In this document: positions 31,086 through 40,442 of the stretch, one piece after another
Layout of the letters: each line of letters starts with the position of its first letter
How positions within the stretch are numbered: the stretch's first letter is position 1
Assembly (NCBI GenBank): GCA_963575645.1
Contig: OY754470.1
Span: forward strand, 10,300,501-10,364,500
From: Xanthostigma xanthostigma
Lineage: Eukaryota > Arthropoda > Insecta > Raphidioptera > Raphidiidae
Reading direction: 5' to 3'
DNA: 64,000 nt
The notes under the pieces: model-generated
Told to the model about the DNA's origin: nothing
The model's input: the letters and a program-made list of their open reading frames with translations, nothing else
The model's database searches: none
Position numbers and translations under genes: made by a program

Positions 31086-31775
31086 TATTATCATTCCATA
31101 CCAAAAGTGGTGAATGATACTAGTTTAGGTCAAAAATCACTTTTCTCAATTTTACAATATCTTTTCGTTTTGTGGCCCCCCGAATCCAAAAACATATTTT
31201 TGGAAAAACTATGTCCGTCTGTTTGTCTTTGAGCATGATACAGGTCAAGCGGATGAACGGATTAAAACGCAAATATGAAGAGCCCTATTGTTTTTAAGGA
31301 AAATCGGCTCATTCGTAGAAGAGATATATGCTATAACGGTGTTTTTTTTATATAATAATGGTATACTTTTTATAACGGCTTATTATTCTATTTATTTTTT
31401 CAAGAAAGTTTCGTTAATTTTTTTCTAAGCTTTATAGTTTCGGAAATATTTTGAAAATAAAAAAAATCAGCTGTTTTTTTGTTTTGTAGATCTATCAGAA
31501 ATAAACTAGCTAAGAATGCTTTGATTGATTTTTACATGACGTGAACATACTATGTATGTAACCATGGCAACGAATAGCAAATATCATATTGAATACTAGC
31601 CATTACCCGCGTCACCTCACGCTAAATCAGAAATTTTCTTTTCTTCATTATACTATTAGACGAAGAGCTGGCTACGGAGGGGTAGGGGTCACTACGTAGC
31701 TAGCTCTTAGCCATATGTATATCAAATGTCAATAATTTTGAAGTTGAAATAGTCCCGTCGCCTATATAATTGGCT
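31086..31775 (+). repeat. Dispersed repeat D2, copy 1 (inverted partner 39533-40141)
   Basis: The whole block aligns with the reverse complement of 39533-40141. Shared strings include 'caaatatgaagagccctatt', 'agaagagatatatgct', 'aacggcttattattctattt', 'cggaaatattttgaaaat' and 'tactagcca'. It ends with 'gtcccgtcgcctatataat' and 'tggctggaattttt'. Class unknown; non-coding. Partial copies at 35515-35640 and 38733-38960. Confidence 0.75.
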
Positions 31776-32160
31776 GGAATTTTTTTTAATGTATAGTAGC
31801 GCGCATTAGATCAGCACTTGCAACCAACAACCAGCAACCTCCGTCAGATTCTGTCTAGCCGTGCTGGACCGATCTAGTGATGTGTCTTCCGTGAACCCAC
31901 CCTAAAAGTTTCTGGCCCGTACTGGTTTGTGCAGATCTAGTGTGCGGCGTCGTGCAGGTGGCAAGCTCGCGCTGTGTTTGTTCATGCTTCACAAGTATGT
32001 GCGGTGTTTTAATGTTATATTATTATTCGTTTGCTGTAACATCAAAAAAGTTGTAAATACACAAAAAGGATGGAGATAAATCTTTTTTTTATCACGGAGG
32101 ATGACAGTGTTCTCATGTCCTATTATTTTTTGACAGCTTTCTTGCACGCCAAATGTAAAC
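31776..32160. other. Non-coding stretch, no gene recognised
   Basis: Moderate GC but no open frame, splice pattern or repeat end that I can support. Confidence 0.3.
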
Positions 32161-32168
32161 TTTTAGAC

Positions 32169-32874
32169 CAGTGATTCTTAACCACTGTGTTTTTTTGTTA
32201 CGAGTAAATTAAATTAAAGAAAAGTAGTTATATATATATTGTTGCGTGCCCCTTGTTGGGACGACTATGGATTATGTAGGAATCTTCTAGTAACGACAAC
32301 AATAACAATCGAAAGCAGGTAAAGACATGACCTTTCTAGAATAGCCTCTAGAAACCAATAAATGTAAAGGAAGGAATCTCGGTACGTCTAGAACATTCGA
32401 GAAGCGTGGGACGAAGCTATAAAATGCGAACAGAGTGGTTGAGTTAGTCAGTCAGTTATTTGTGTTGTTCATGTGTTGATACAAGTGCTCTGGCATTACG
32501 ACATAAATTATTCAGTGAAGATAAATAAACTTTAGTTAGTGCAATTATACAAATCTGGTTTTACATAAATGACTTATAGTTAATAGACAAGTGTGCTGAT
32601 AAACTTGGTGTTGTGTTCCTGTGTTAATAATTTCCACCACGGACTACCTGTAACAACAGTTTTGTTACAATATGAATATGTTAGAATTATTAAATAATAT
32701 AATTTAAGAAGAAAATGTACAAATTATAATAACAGGAATAGGTATTTAAATCCATAAAAAAAATTTAATTAGGTACTTGTTTTGTAACGCGTTCTTACAT
32801 ATCTTTTTCTTTGTGTGACGCCAAATTTTGAAATCGTTAAGTGTGCCGCGACAAAAAAAGGTTGGGAATCACTG
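32169..32874. mobile_element. hAT-type MITE split by a solo LTR
   Basis: Left end CAGTGATTCTTAACCACTG, right end the inverse of CAGTGATTCCCAACCTTTT. The 8-bp flanks TTTTAGAC (32161-32168) and TTTCAGAC (32875-32882) agree at 7 of 8. Removing the LTR and one ATAT leaves an original element of about 273 bp. Confidence 0.8.
32241..32669 (+). mobile_element. Gypsy-type solo LTR, 429 bp
   Basis: Begins TGTTGCGTGCCCC and ends TTTTGTTACA, with ATAT on both sides (32237-32240 and 32670-32673); the left copy lies in an AT run, so the duplication is weak alone. TATA box 'gctataaaatgcg' (about 32417), initiator 'tcagtcagtt' and 'agataaataaac' follow in LTR order. No internal region remains, consistent with LTR-LTR recombination. 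Relative at 1225-1608. Confidence 0.72.
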
Positions 32875-33062
32875 TTTCAGACACACAACGACGCGCCGGG
32901 GTGGGAATGTGAGATAATCTAGTATAGTACGATTCGGTTAACTGGCGTAAGATTCCATCGCTAGAGTACGTATAATATGGAAATGGATGTGCCATTTGTC
33001 GCGTGTAGTCATTTTTTTATAGAGAAACTATTTAAATCTGTGACTAAAACACAAATCTATAC

Positions 33063-33414
33063 TGTAACGAGACGCCACTGGAGGCGGCAGCAGTTCATTG
33101 TTGTTGTTAGAGCCGCGTAGACAACAATACTTGCATTGTTGTCGGAAAAATGCGCGTATTTTTACACTCATCGGAACCGCATAGAATGCCGAAGCTTCTA
33201 GAATGTCGAAGATTGTTCCAGAACGCGGCTGAAGAACTTATATGTAAGCTAGCGTGAAAGTCAAGCAGTCAGTTACGGGTCAGTGTAACAGTGAACAGTG
33301 CGTGACATAAATAACTGTTACAAAATAAATAGAGAACCGTGAAATAAATATTCTATGTACATAGTAGCTTAGTGTTATTATAGTTGTTTTAGAATTCGTT
33401 TGTTTTTCGTTACC
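33063..33414 (+). mobile_element. Probable second-family solo LTR
   Basis: Starts TGTAACGAGACGCC and ends near TTTTTCGTTACC, so GTAACG/CGTTAC are inverse ends. 'acttatatgtaagc' (TATA-like), initiator 'gcagtcagttacgg' and two AATAAA-type signals follow in LTR order. No clean target duplication. The 75-codon frame 33431-33658 just downstream has no recognisable domain. Confidence 0.5.
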
Positions 33415-33419
33415 TATTT

Positions 33420-34180
33420 ATTTTATTTATATGTTCATTATTATTAGAGATGTACTTTTTAGTATGTTTTTGGTAACGTTTCTTTTTGAAAATAAATATT
33501 TTAATCATCAACTGAGAACAGTTTTGCGAGTTTGGTTACAATATTTATGGCAATGGGTAATGTTTATTATTGTATCTACGAACAGATTTTTTCACCTGAC
33601 CGTATTGGGTACTATTATTCTTGTCTCTGTTGCTCATATGAATTTAAATAGCAACTGACTATTACTATTGAATTGGTAAAATCGTATTACAGTTGTTTTG
33701 CTTTACGCGCTAGTGTGAAAATGGTCATTTTACAAACGCTATATAAGCATGAAAAGGTGGTATTTTATAAGAGGTCGTGCAAACAAGCTAATTATGTTAC
33801 AAACATTTTTTTAAGGCTCAGTACACGTTATACACCTTTCCGAATATTCTAAATTATTGACATTTGACAAATCACATCATAAACATGATTTTTGCACGTG
33901 CATTTATTTCCTGTTAAATTATCCATTCGGTTATTTATAGAACGAATAAAAGTGTCTCGAAAAATAAACCATATTTTTATCATAAATCGGTTGCACACAG
34001 AGCATCACAAAATAAACGACATAACTTGACAGTTTTCACATAAAATAAACAAAGCACGTCGATGCCATAGTTGACAGTTTAGAATATTCCTGTAAATAAA
34101 ACCCATCTGCTACGTAACAGTAAATCGATAAAAATGCAGCAGATCATATATTTTGCGAAATAAAATAATAAAATACTAGT
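33420..34180. other. AT-rich non-coding stretch
   Basis: Contains the frame 33431-33658 (hydrophobic, no known motif). Nothing else supportable. Confidence 0.3.
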
Positions 34181-34181
34181 G

Positions 34182-34975
34182 TACCCGTGCAAAACCTTTT
34201 GCATGTATTTTCATATTGTTTTCAAAAGTCGATATTTTGATACAGACCTACGACAATAATTTTATTCCTCATTATTTTCCATTTACAGTTATTTTTCTTT
34301 TGATTTAGCTTGATCCATCAAGTTGTCTCTATATTTAATTGGTTATAAATTCAAAGAAATGTATGAGATCTGTTCATCGTTGTCATGGTTACCCCGCAAA
34401 AGCTGTCACAATTCATTTTTAGAAAATCTAACCTCATTTGATACATTTACGATTTTCACTATTTTTTTCTGATCTGAGACCAAATTTTAGACTTGGTACA
34501 GTCCATGTAATATTTAAAAACTCTATTTTGGCATTAAATTAACATAAACTTACACGTTCTTAAATTATTTGGAAAATAAATTAAAATTTATTTGTGTAAT
34601 AATATTTGGAATATTTGCGCTAAAAAACGAACTAAAAATATAGGTACACTTCAATTGTCAAAGTCGACTTGTCAAACTGTTTGTAAAATCTCCAACATAC
34701 GTACATATTCGCATTTCTCTCACACTCATGTCTCGGGAACATCGAAGGATTTTCTCTCTTTACGTTCCTCTTCACCCCGCTACCCCCTCGTCATTTTTAC
34801 TATTATCGCTTGAAAGAAGCCCTTTTAAAGAAATTTCACCAAAAAAAAAATAGCGATAACATATCTGTGGACTAAAGGCTTCAGTTTAAAAAAAAAAATT
34901 GTGTCAATCGGTTTAGTAGGGATGGCTGGCGGATTGTCTAGAGATTTAGGGCTTGTGTTTTAAATATATAGATTG
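34182..34975 (+). repeat. Probable non-LTR-derived dispersed repeat
   Basis: Starts 'actagtgtacccgtgcaa' and ends 'gggcttgtgttttaaatata' then 'tagatt', a start and tail style common in insect LINE/SINE-like repeats. 'gtgtcaatcggtttagtag' near the end is also typical. The 73-codon frame 34592-34813 inside is not convincing. Confidence 0.4.
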
Positions 34976-34999
34976 CTGAAACATTCGACTAAAAAAGCG

Positions 35000-35480
35000 T
35001 TGTAGAAGTACTAATAAAAGTGTGTTAATAAATAAAATAGCCTCTGTCGAAGTCATTTTGAATGAAAGACAATTATACAGACAGAAATTTTGACAATAGT
35101 ATGCATTAGAATGTAATCTATCTTATCATACCTCCGTTTCGTACGGAACACGGAAGTAAAAATAAACAAATTAAATGTTAAACGCTAGGGAAAAGTATAA
35201 AAAAAATAAAACAAAACGAATAATTACAGGTATAAGTGTCTGCAAATTCCGGTGTTGAAAATAAAAAAAAGTGTTTGTGTAATAGTAGGTAGTAGAAACA
35301 TTAGAAATACTCCAGAACAACTAGAATAAACACACTCTTTGCTTACACAACTCTAAAATAGCTTTATAAAATTACTGACACACGTAAATCTTACAAGGTT
35401 TGTTTTGTCACCGTATGCTACAATAGTAATTCTATATTTGTTCACACTATACATTGCGCTTATAATATACAGGTGATCGG
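35000..35480. other. Non-coding stretch, no gene recognised
   Basis: AT-rich, no supportable feature. Confidence 0.3.
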
Positions 35481-35514
35481 TAACATTATACTATATGATC
35501 CAGCCAACTGGGAG

Positions 35515-35640
35515 ACAAGACCTTTTCCACTTCTAAACTATTGACATTTGACGTACTAAATTCCAGCCAAATGAATGACGAGACCATTACAACTTCAAAA
35601 TTAATAGTCAGACTGCCCGTCGGCAAGAATTTTACTGACA
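35515..35640 (-). repeat. Partial D2 repeat
   Basis: 'aaactattgacatttga' and 'attccagccaaatgaatgac', 'gagaccattacaacttcaaa' match the D2 end at 39533-39590 and the inverse of 31720-31775. The minus frame 35486-35767 overlaps it. Confidence 0.45.
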
Positions 35641-35831
35641 AATACTCTCCACAAACTTTGTATATGGCTTCATTAGGTCTAGTCTGACACCTATTTCCTC
35701 TATCACTTTTTTTGATTTTGGGGCGTTTTCCCTCTAAATTTTCCGAAAGATGTCGTTTTGACGACATGTATAAAAATTTATAGATAGATACTGTTTGTTT
35801 TTTTTTTAATTGGATAGCTTAAAAACTTCAA

Positions 35832-35978
35832 CCAAAACGCTAAAATAATGTTCTCTGACAAAAAACATGAACCATTTAAAATGTCTGACACCTCGAATAT
35901 GTCAAACATATTTGAGGTGTCAGATATTTTAAATGGTTCATGTTATTTGCCAGAGAACATTATTTTCGCGTTTTGGCA
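35832..35978. mobile_element. Foldback palindrome, 147 bp
   Basis: Arms 35832-35894 and 35914-35978 pair from 'ccaaaacgct' / 'gcgttttgg' through 'ataatgttctctg' / 'cagagaacattat' to 'tgtctgacacctc' / 'gaggtgtcagata'. The loop is about 19 nt. No target duplication found. A 75-codon frame reads through it by chance. Confidence 0.75.
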
Positions 35979-35989
35979 TTTGAATGTAT

Positions 35990-36575
35990 TTTTGTGTATT
36001 CAAGATTTCTTCTCTGTTCTTTATTTTTTTGCGAACTGTAAAAATTTGTCTAATCAAAATTTAAGTGTTACTTAATTACTTTAGATTCAACTGAATGGGA
36101 CAGTTGTATTGTTATTACAGAGAACAGCGATTTTAACATTTGTTATGTTGGCATTAGTGTAGTCATTTGTTCTACTTTAGTCGCAGTTCCCAATGGGTAT
36201 CAACGGAAAGCTCTTCGACCGCAGTCTTAAGACTGTCCCCGTTGTCTTCACGTTGTGGTAGGCTAGTAGCAAGACAGCAATAATTCTGTGCGGTCATAAG
36301 ACAAAGTAGCTTATCGTCAGTGCTGCCACAAAACCGCTAAACGTCACTCTGAATACTACAAATATAAATAAATGAAAGCTTTATTACAAAATAAATTACG
36401 CTAGATTCTTATCTATTTTTATACCAAGGAAATGCATATTAATCCCTTCGGACCTAAATTTTATATTTTAACACAAAATATTTTTTAAGATGTTGGGTTA
36501 TTTAGGGTATAATTAAGGTATATTCAGTGAAAAACTAAATTTAATATTTACAGAATTTTGAAAAATCGTATGTCC
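35990..36575. other. Non-coding stretch, no gene recognised
   Basis: No supportable exon or repeat end. A short dyad 'gcagtcttaagactgtc' lies at about 36210. Confidence 0.3.
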
Positions 36576-36581
36576 ATTGAA

Positions 36582-36844
36582 ATTGAAGGGTACACGGGAA
36601 GAAGGCTATTTGTCAGTAAAAATTCGAAATTAATTTTTTTATGCCATCTTGTAGCCAAAAGCCGTACCTTTCTGTTGGTGTATTCATTTTAGACAAGAAT
36701 ACGCTAGGTCAAAAGTTATAAGCGTTGAAAGAAATGCATCAGCATGTAAATGGTACGATCTTAAACACTTCAAAATGCTCTCCTGCACAAATTATTATTT
36801 ACTTTTTTTGACAAACCGCCTTCTTCCCGTGTACCCTTCAATTG
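36582..36844. mobile_element. MITE with terminal inverted repeats of about 25-30 bp
   Basis: 'attgaagggtacacgggaag' at 36582 and its exact inverse ending near 36844 ('ttcccgtgtacccttcaat'). Pairing continues into 'aaggc.atttgtca'. The target duplication is ambiguous because the flanks also read ATTGA. The minus frame 36770-37051 runs over its right end. Confidence 0.65.
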
Positions 36845-36975
36845 ATAAATACGTAGCATTTTTTCTAGCCACGGTAACAAATTCAATATAATCTTGAAAT
36901 GATAAAATTGTAAATGTAAGAACCTAAGGAGAAGCTTCACTTTTAATGCTCCTCTGTGTAGTAAATTTTCTATAG

Positions 36976-37281
36976 CAGGTGTGTTGAACCTTTCTACACC
37001 TACGTGCCAATTTTTTTCAAAAATGTTTAACGAGCCATGGCATGCCGACAAGCAACCAAAGAAATTTAGTCAAAAAAATAAATCAAACATAGATAAAAAT
37101 AATAGTTTTGATAATACTTTGAGCGCCATGAAACTTTTTCATATTATTTGGTGATAGTCAATTGTTTTCGGTATCTAGCATATTTTTAATTATTTCGATT
37201 CTGCACCTCAATCAACGCCGTGCCAACAATAATCTGTCGCGTGCCACCTGTGGCACGCGTGCCATAGGTTCGTCACCCCTG
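36976..37281. mobile_element. hAT-type MITE, 306 bp
   Basis: Left end CAGGTGTGTTGAACCTTT, right end the inverse of CAGGGGTGACGAACCTAT. 8-bp flanks TTCTATAG (36968-36975) and TTCTATGG (37282-37289) match 7 of 8. 'tggcacgcgtgcca' near the right end is a palindrome typical of this kind of hAT end. Confidence 0.82.
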
Positions 37282-37289
37282 TTCTATGG

Positions 37290-37700
37290 TAACAAAATTT
37301 TCACTTCGGATTCTGTTTATCTTTACAGTTCTAAACTGTAGCCGTTCTGTACCAAGTGGGTAGGTACTAGAGATACTATAAGATGTAGTACCTACATACA
37401 CAGACTACAAGGTAATTCACTAGGTACCTATGATTCCGTTCTCTACAAGTATTCGTGGAAAGATTTCATTAAGCTTCTTATTTACAAAATACTTCGAAGT
37501 AAATTAAAACAAGCTTGAATGTGTATTTCTAGAGAATAAAATTACACAAAAAAATGAGCAAAGATAAGAATTATTCTCTTCTTTTAAATAATAAAACTCG
37601 CTCTTGTTCACATCTATGTAAAAAAATATTTCCAGTTGGGATTTTTATGTAGTGTACTAATTTTACAGTAGCTTAAACGAATAGGCCAGTAAAATGACGA
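37290..37700. other. Non-coding stretch, no gene recognised
   Basis: Only short 'taggtacc'-type runs, common in moth DNA. No supportable feature. Confidence 0.3.
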
Positions 37701-37702
37701 AC

Positions 37703-37997
37703 TTAGTTCCCACCACGAAGTCTGTAACCAAGCGTAGCGGTGGACCGATATCTGTCGCATGAACCAATATGGCGTCAACTACTGGGTAACGCACACATGT
37801 TCATGACTTAGATGTGTGTACTGTCTGTGAAGTTAAACAACTTTGGTAACTATGGCGAAAACAGGTGGAAAGAACCGAATTTTTCACAGGTAGTGATAAC
37901 AGCGCCATCCTGCGTGCGCCAGAAAACGGTCCGTCTCGAAACACGACAAGCATAGGAAGCCAGGTCTCTTGGTTACAGACTTCATGGTTTCCACTAA
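37703..37997. mobile_element. MITE candidate, 295 bp
   Basis: 'ccacgaagtctgtaaccaag' near the left end is mirrored by 'cttggttacagacttcatgg' near the right end. The terminal repeats are about 30 bp with about five mismatches. The interior is GC-richer than its flanks. The target duplication is not certain (TTA/TAA possible). The 73-codon minus frame 37884-38105 partly overlaps it. Confidence 0.6.
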
Positions 37998-37999
37998 CT

Positions 38000-38410
38000 C
38001 GAAAATTAGAACTTTTCCATGGTTACAATATTGAATTTTGACAAGATACAAGCAAAAAACTGATGAACTCAGTTTTTTAAACTGTTTTTTAACGTTTTTT
38101 AACAAGTTCCATTCATCGCAAGAAGGTGCAATTTTGACTGATTATGTATCATACTTATATAAATGTTCCCTCAAATTTGCACTCTTTTGCGATTTAATTG
38201 TGTAAATATTTAGGGTTAAATCATCTTTATTTTATTGACCTACAAAATCACATTGTAAACGAAAAGAAAAAAATGTTTTTAAACTGATAATTTACAAACA
38301 TATTCTTTGTTATATTTCATGTATATGGCAGCTTGCTTAAAAATTATAGAAAATTAAAAAGTGTTTATAAACTTGTTAGTTTCAAAAGGAATTCAAAACG
38401 TTAAGTTATA
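38000..38410. other. Non-coding stretch, no gene recognised
   Basis: AT-rich, no supportable feature. Confidence 0.3.
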
Positions 38411-38414
38411 AATA

Positions 38415-38624
38415 GGGGAGGACGGGGTCAATTGTAACAGTGTCTATTTTAGTGACATCTACCAACAAAATGAGAAAATAATTCTACTGCATTGATGTAC
38501 ATTCAGTCACCAGTGATTGAATTTACATCAATTCAGTAGTATCATGTTCTCATTTTGTTGGTAGATGTCATTAAAATAGTCACTGTTACAATTGACCAGT
38601 GTTACAATTGACCCCGTTCTCCCC
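38415..38624. mobile_element. TA-flanked foldback element, 210 bp
   Basis: Flanked by TA on both sides (38413-38414, 38625-38626), with arms from GGGGAGGACGGGGTCAATTG inward over about 85 bp to a small loop near 38513. This is a Tc1/mariner-type MITE by target choice. The right arm contains an extra 'ccagtgttacaattga' duplication not matched on the left. Confidence 0.75.
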
Positions 38625-38732
38625 TACGTGTTTACGTAGCTATAGAGTTTGCTGTTATATTATGAAACACCCAATGTTGACGTCACGATGTAATAGGAGA
38701 AAAATTGATCATTCGAACAAATTTTTTTATTA

Positions 38733-38960
38733 CTAGTCGCTACCCGCGTCATCACACGCGTCAACATTATTTATTATGTCAAATGCCAATATTTTTGAAG
38801 TTGGAATGGTCTTTTCGCAGTGCGGGAAGTATACGTACGTTCGGGTGGCAGTAAAAAAAAAAAAAACTATGAACTGTTGTTCAAATGTCGTTTCCATAGC
38901 AACTATAGCTAATGGTCGCGAAGCTGTCTTTCGTGTTTTTACGTATAACTTCAAAGCTGC
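38733..38960 (+). repeat. Partial D2-like repeat
   Basis: 'tactagtcgctacccgcgtc' is close to 'tactagccattacccgcgtc' in D2 copy 1. 'tgccaatatttttgaagttg' followed by 'gaatggtc' matches its far end. The middle is deleted. Frames at 38733-38954 and 38776-39006 lie inside it. Confidence 0.5.
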
Positions 38961-38964
38961 TTGC

Positions 38965-39530
38965 TTGGAATTTATTTGTGTTTTTATGTCATTAATAAGT
39001 AATTAATTAATGTATAAATTAATAGTATACACAACACTGGCCAAGAGTTTGATATTCTTGCACTGCGCGCCATGATGCCATGAGGCCCTTGTGGTGTAAT
39101 ATACTATTTCTTTACTCAAACCAGATGAAAAAAAAATTAAAAATGAAAGTTGTGTTTTTTTTTATTACGTTTGACTCAGACAGGATAATTGAGTTAAGTT
39201 TAAATTAAAACTCCTTCAAAGAAAATGCATCAGCTAATCAAATGATGCAGTTTGCATTTTTTAAAAGCAACTGCACAACCCTCTTTTCTGCTTGAAATGA
39301 AAATATATATCACATAGAGTGCTGTTTATCTCTATACGTCATGTCAAAGTAGCTCCGTATTCTTTCAATGAGAGTTATTTATTCCGACATTTTTCTCCGT
39401 TGTTTTATTCAACAATTTTTGTTGTTGAAGTGCATACCTTTTTTAACAGGTTACATGAGCGAGATGTTTTAAACAATTCATCATATTGTGTTTATTTGAA
39501 AACACTGTAAAATGTTCGTTATAAATTAAA
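38965..39530. other. Non-coding stretch, no gene recognised
   Basis: No recognisable exon or repeat end. Confidence 0.3.
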
Positions 39531-39532
39531 AA

Positions 39533-40141
39533 ATTCCAGCCAATTGGGCGACGGGACCATTCCAATTTCCAAAATGTTGACATTTGATTTTAATAAAAAA
39601 AAATAAAATTTCTGATATCGCGTGAGGTGGCTAGTATTCAATATGATATTAACTATTCGTTGCCATGGTTACCTACATAGTATGTTCCACGTCATGTAAA
39701 AATTAATCAAAGCATGCCTAAATGGTTTATTTCTGACAGATCCATAAAACAAAAGAGCGGAAGATTTTTTTTAATTTTCAAAATATTTCCGGAACTATAA
39801 AGTTGAGAAAAAATTTTTTTTAACAAAACCTTCTTGAAAAAATAAATAGAATAATAAGCCGTTATGAAAAGTAACCATTATTATACAAAAAATACCGTTT
39901 TAGCATATATCTCTTCTGCGCATGTGCAATAGGGCTCTTCATATTTGCATATCAAACATCCTCCCAAAATTTGGTTTCAATCCGCTCATCCGTTTGACCT
40001 GTATCCTGTTCACAGACTAACAGACGCACAGAGTTTTTCCAAAAATACGTTTTTTAGATTCGGGGGACCTCAAAACGAAAAGATGTAAAATTTTTGAAAA
40101 GTGATTTTTGATCTAAACTATACCATTCCCCACTTTCGTCA
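39533..40141 (-). repeat. Dispersed repeat D2, copy 2, next to the satellite
   Basis: Reverse complement of 31086-31775 with scattered substitutions and short indels. It starts at 'attccagccaattgggcgac' and ends at 'tatagtttagatcaaaaatc' on the minus strand. Its inner end lies about 300 bp from the first satellite monomer. Confidence 0.75.
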
Positions 40142-40442
40142 TTATAGTGCAGGCAATAGAGACATTTCACTGTGCAAACATAAGGGGAAAACTGGATTTT
40201 TGCATGAATCTTCCTTTCGTGGTTCTAAACAACATACCTAAAGTCCCCACGGATACATGTGTCGCTAAAAATGTTACGCGGGATGAGAGGTCAGAAAAAA
40301 CGGGTTTTCGCCTTTTCCCTCTGTCTGTTTCTCTGGGGACTTCTTCTCAACCACGAAACGGATTTCAAAACGGTTTTCACTTATGGAAACGAGGCAGGTT
40401 TGTATATATAGTTTTTAAATAATTTGTACAAAATAGGGCTGA
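40142..40442. other. Junction segment between D2 and the satellite
   Basis: Contains an internal inverted pair ('tcgtggttctaaac' with 'aaagtcccc' versus 'ggggacttcttctcaaccacg'), a dyad style like that of the satellite modules, and 'gagaggtcagaaaaaacggg'. It may be a diverged module of the same repeat super-family, but I cannot align it with the 640-bp unit. The 91-codon frame 40147-40422 has no recognisable domain. Confidence 0.35.
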
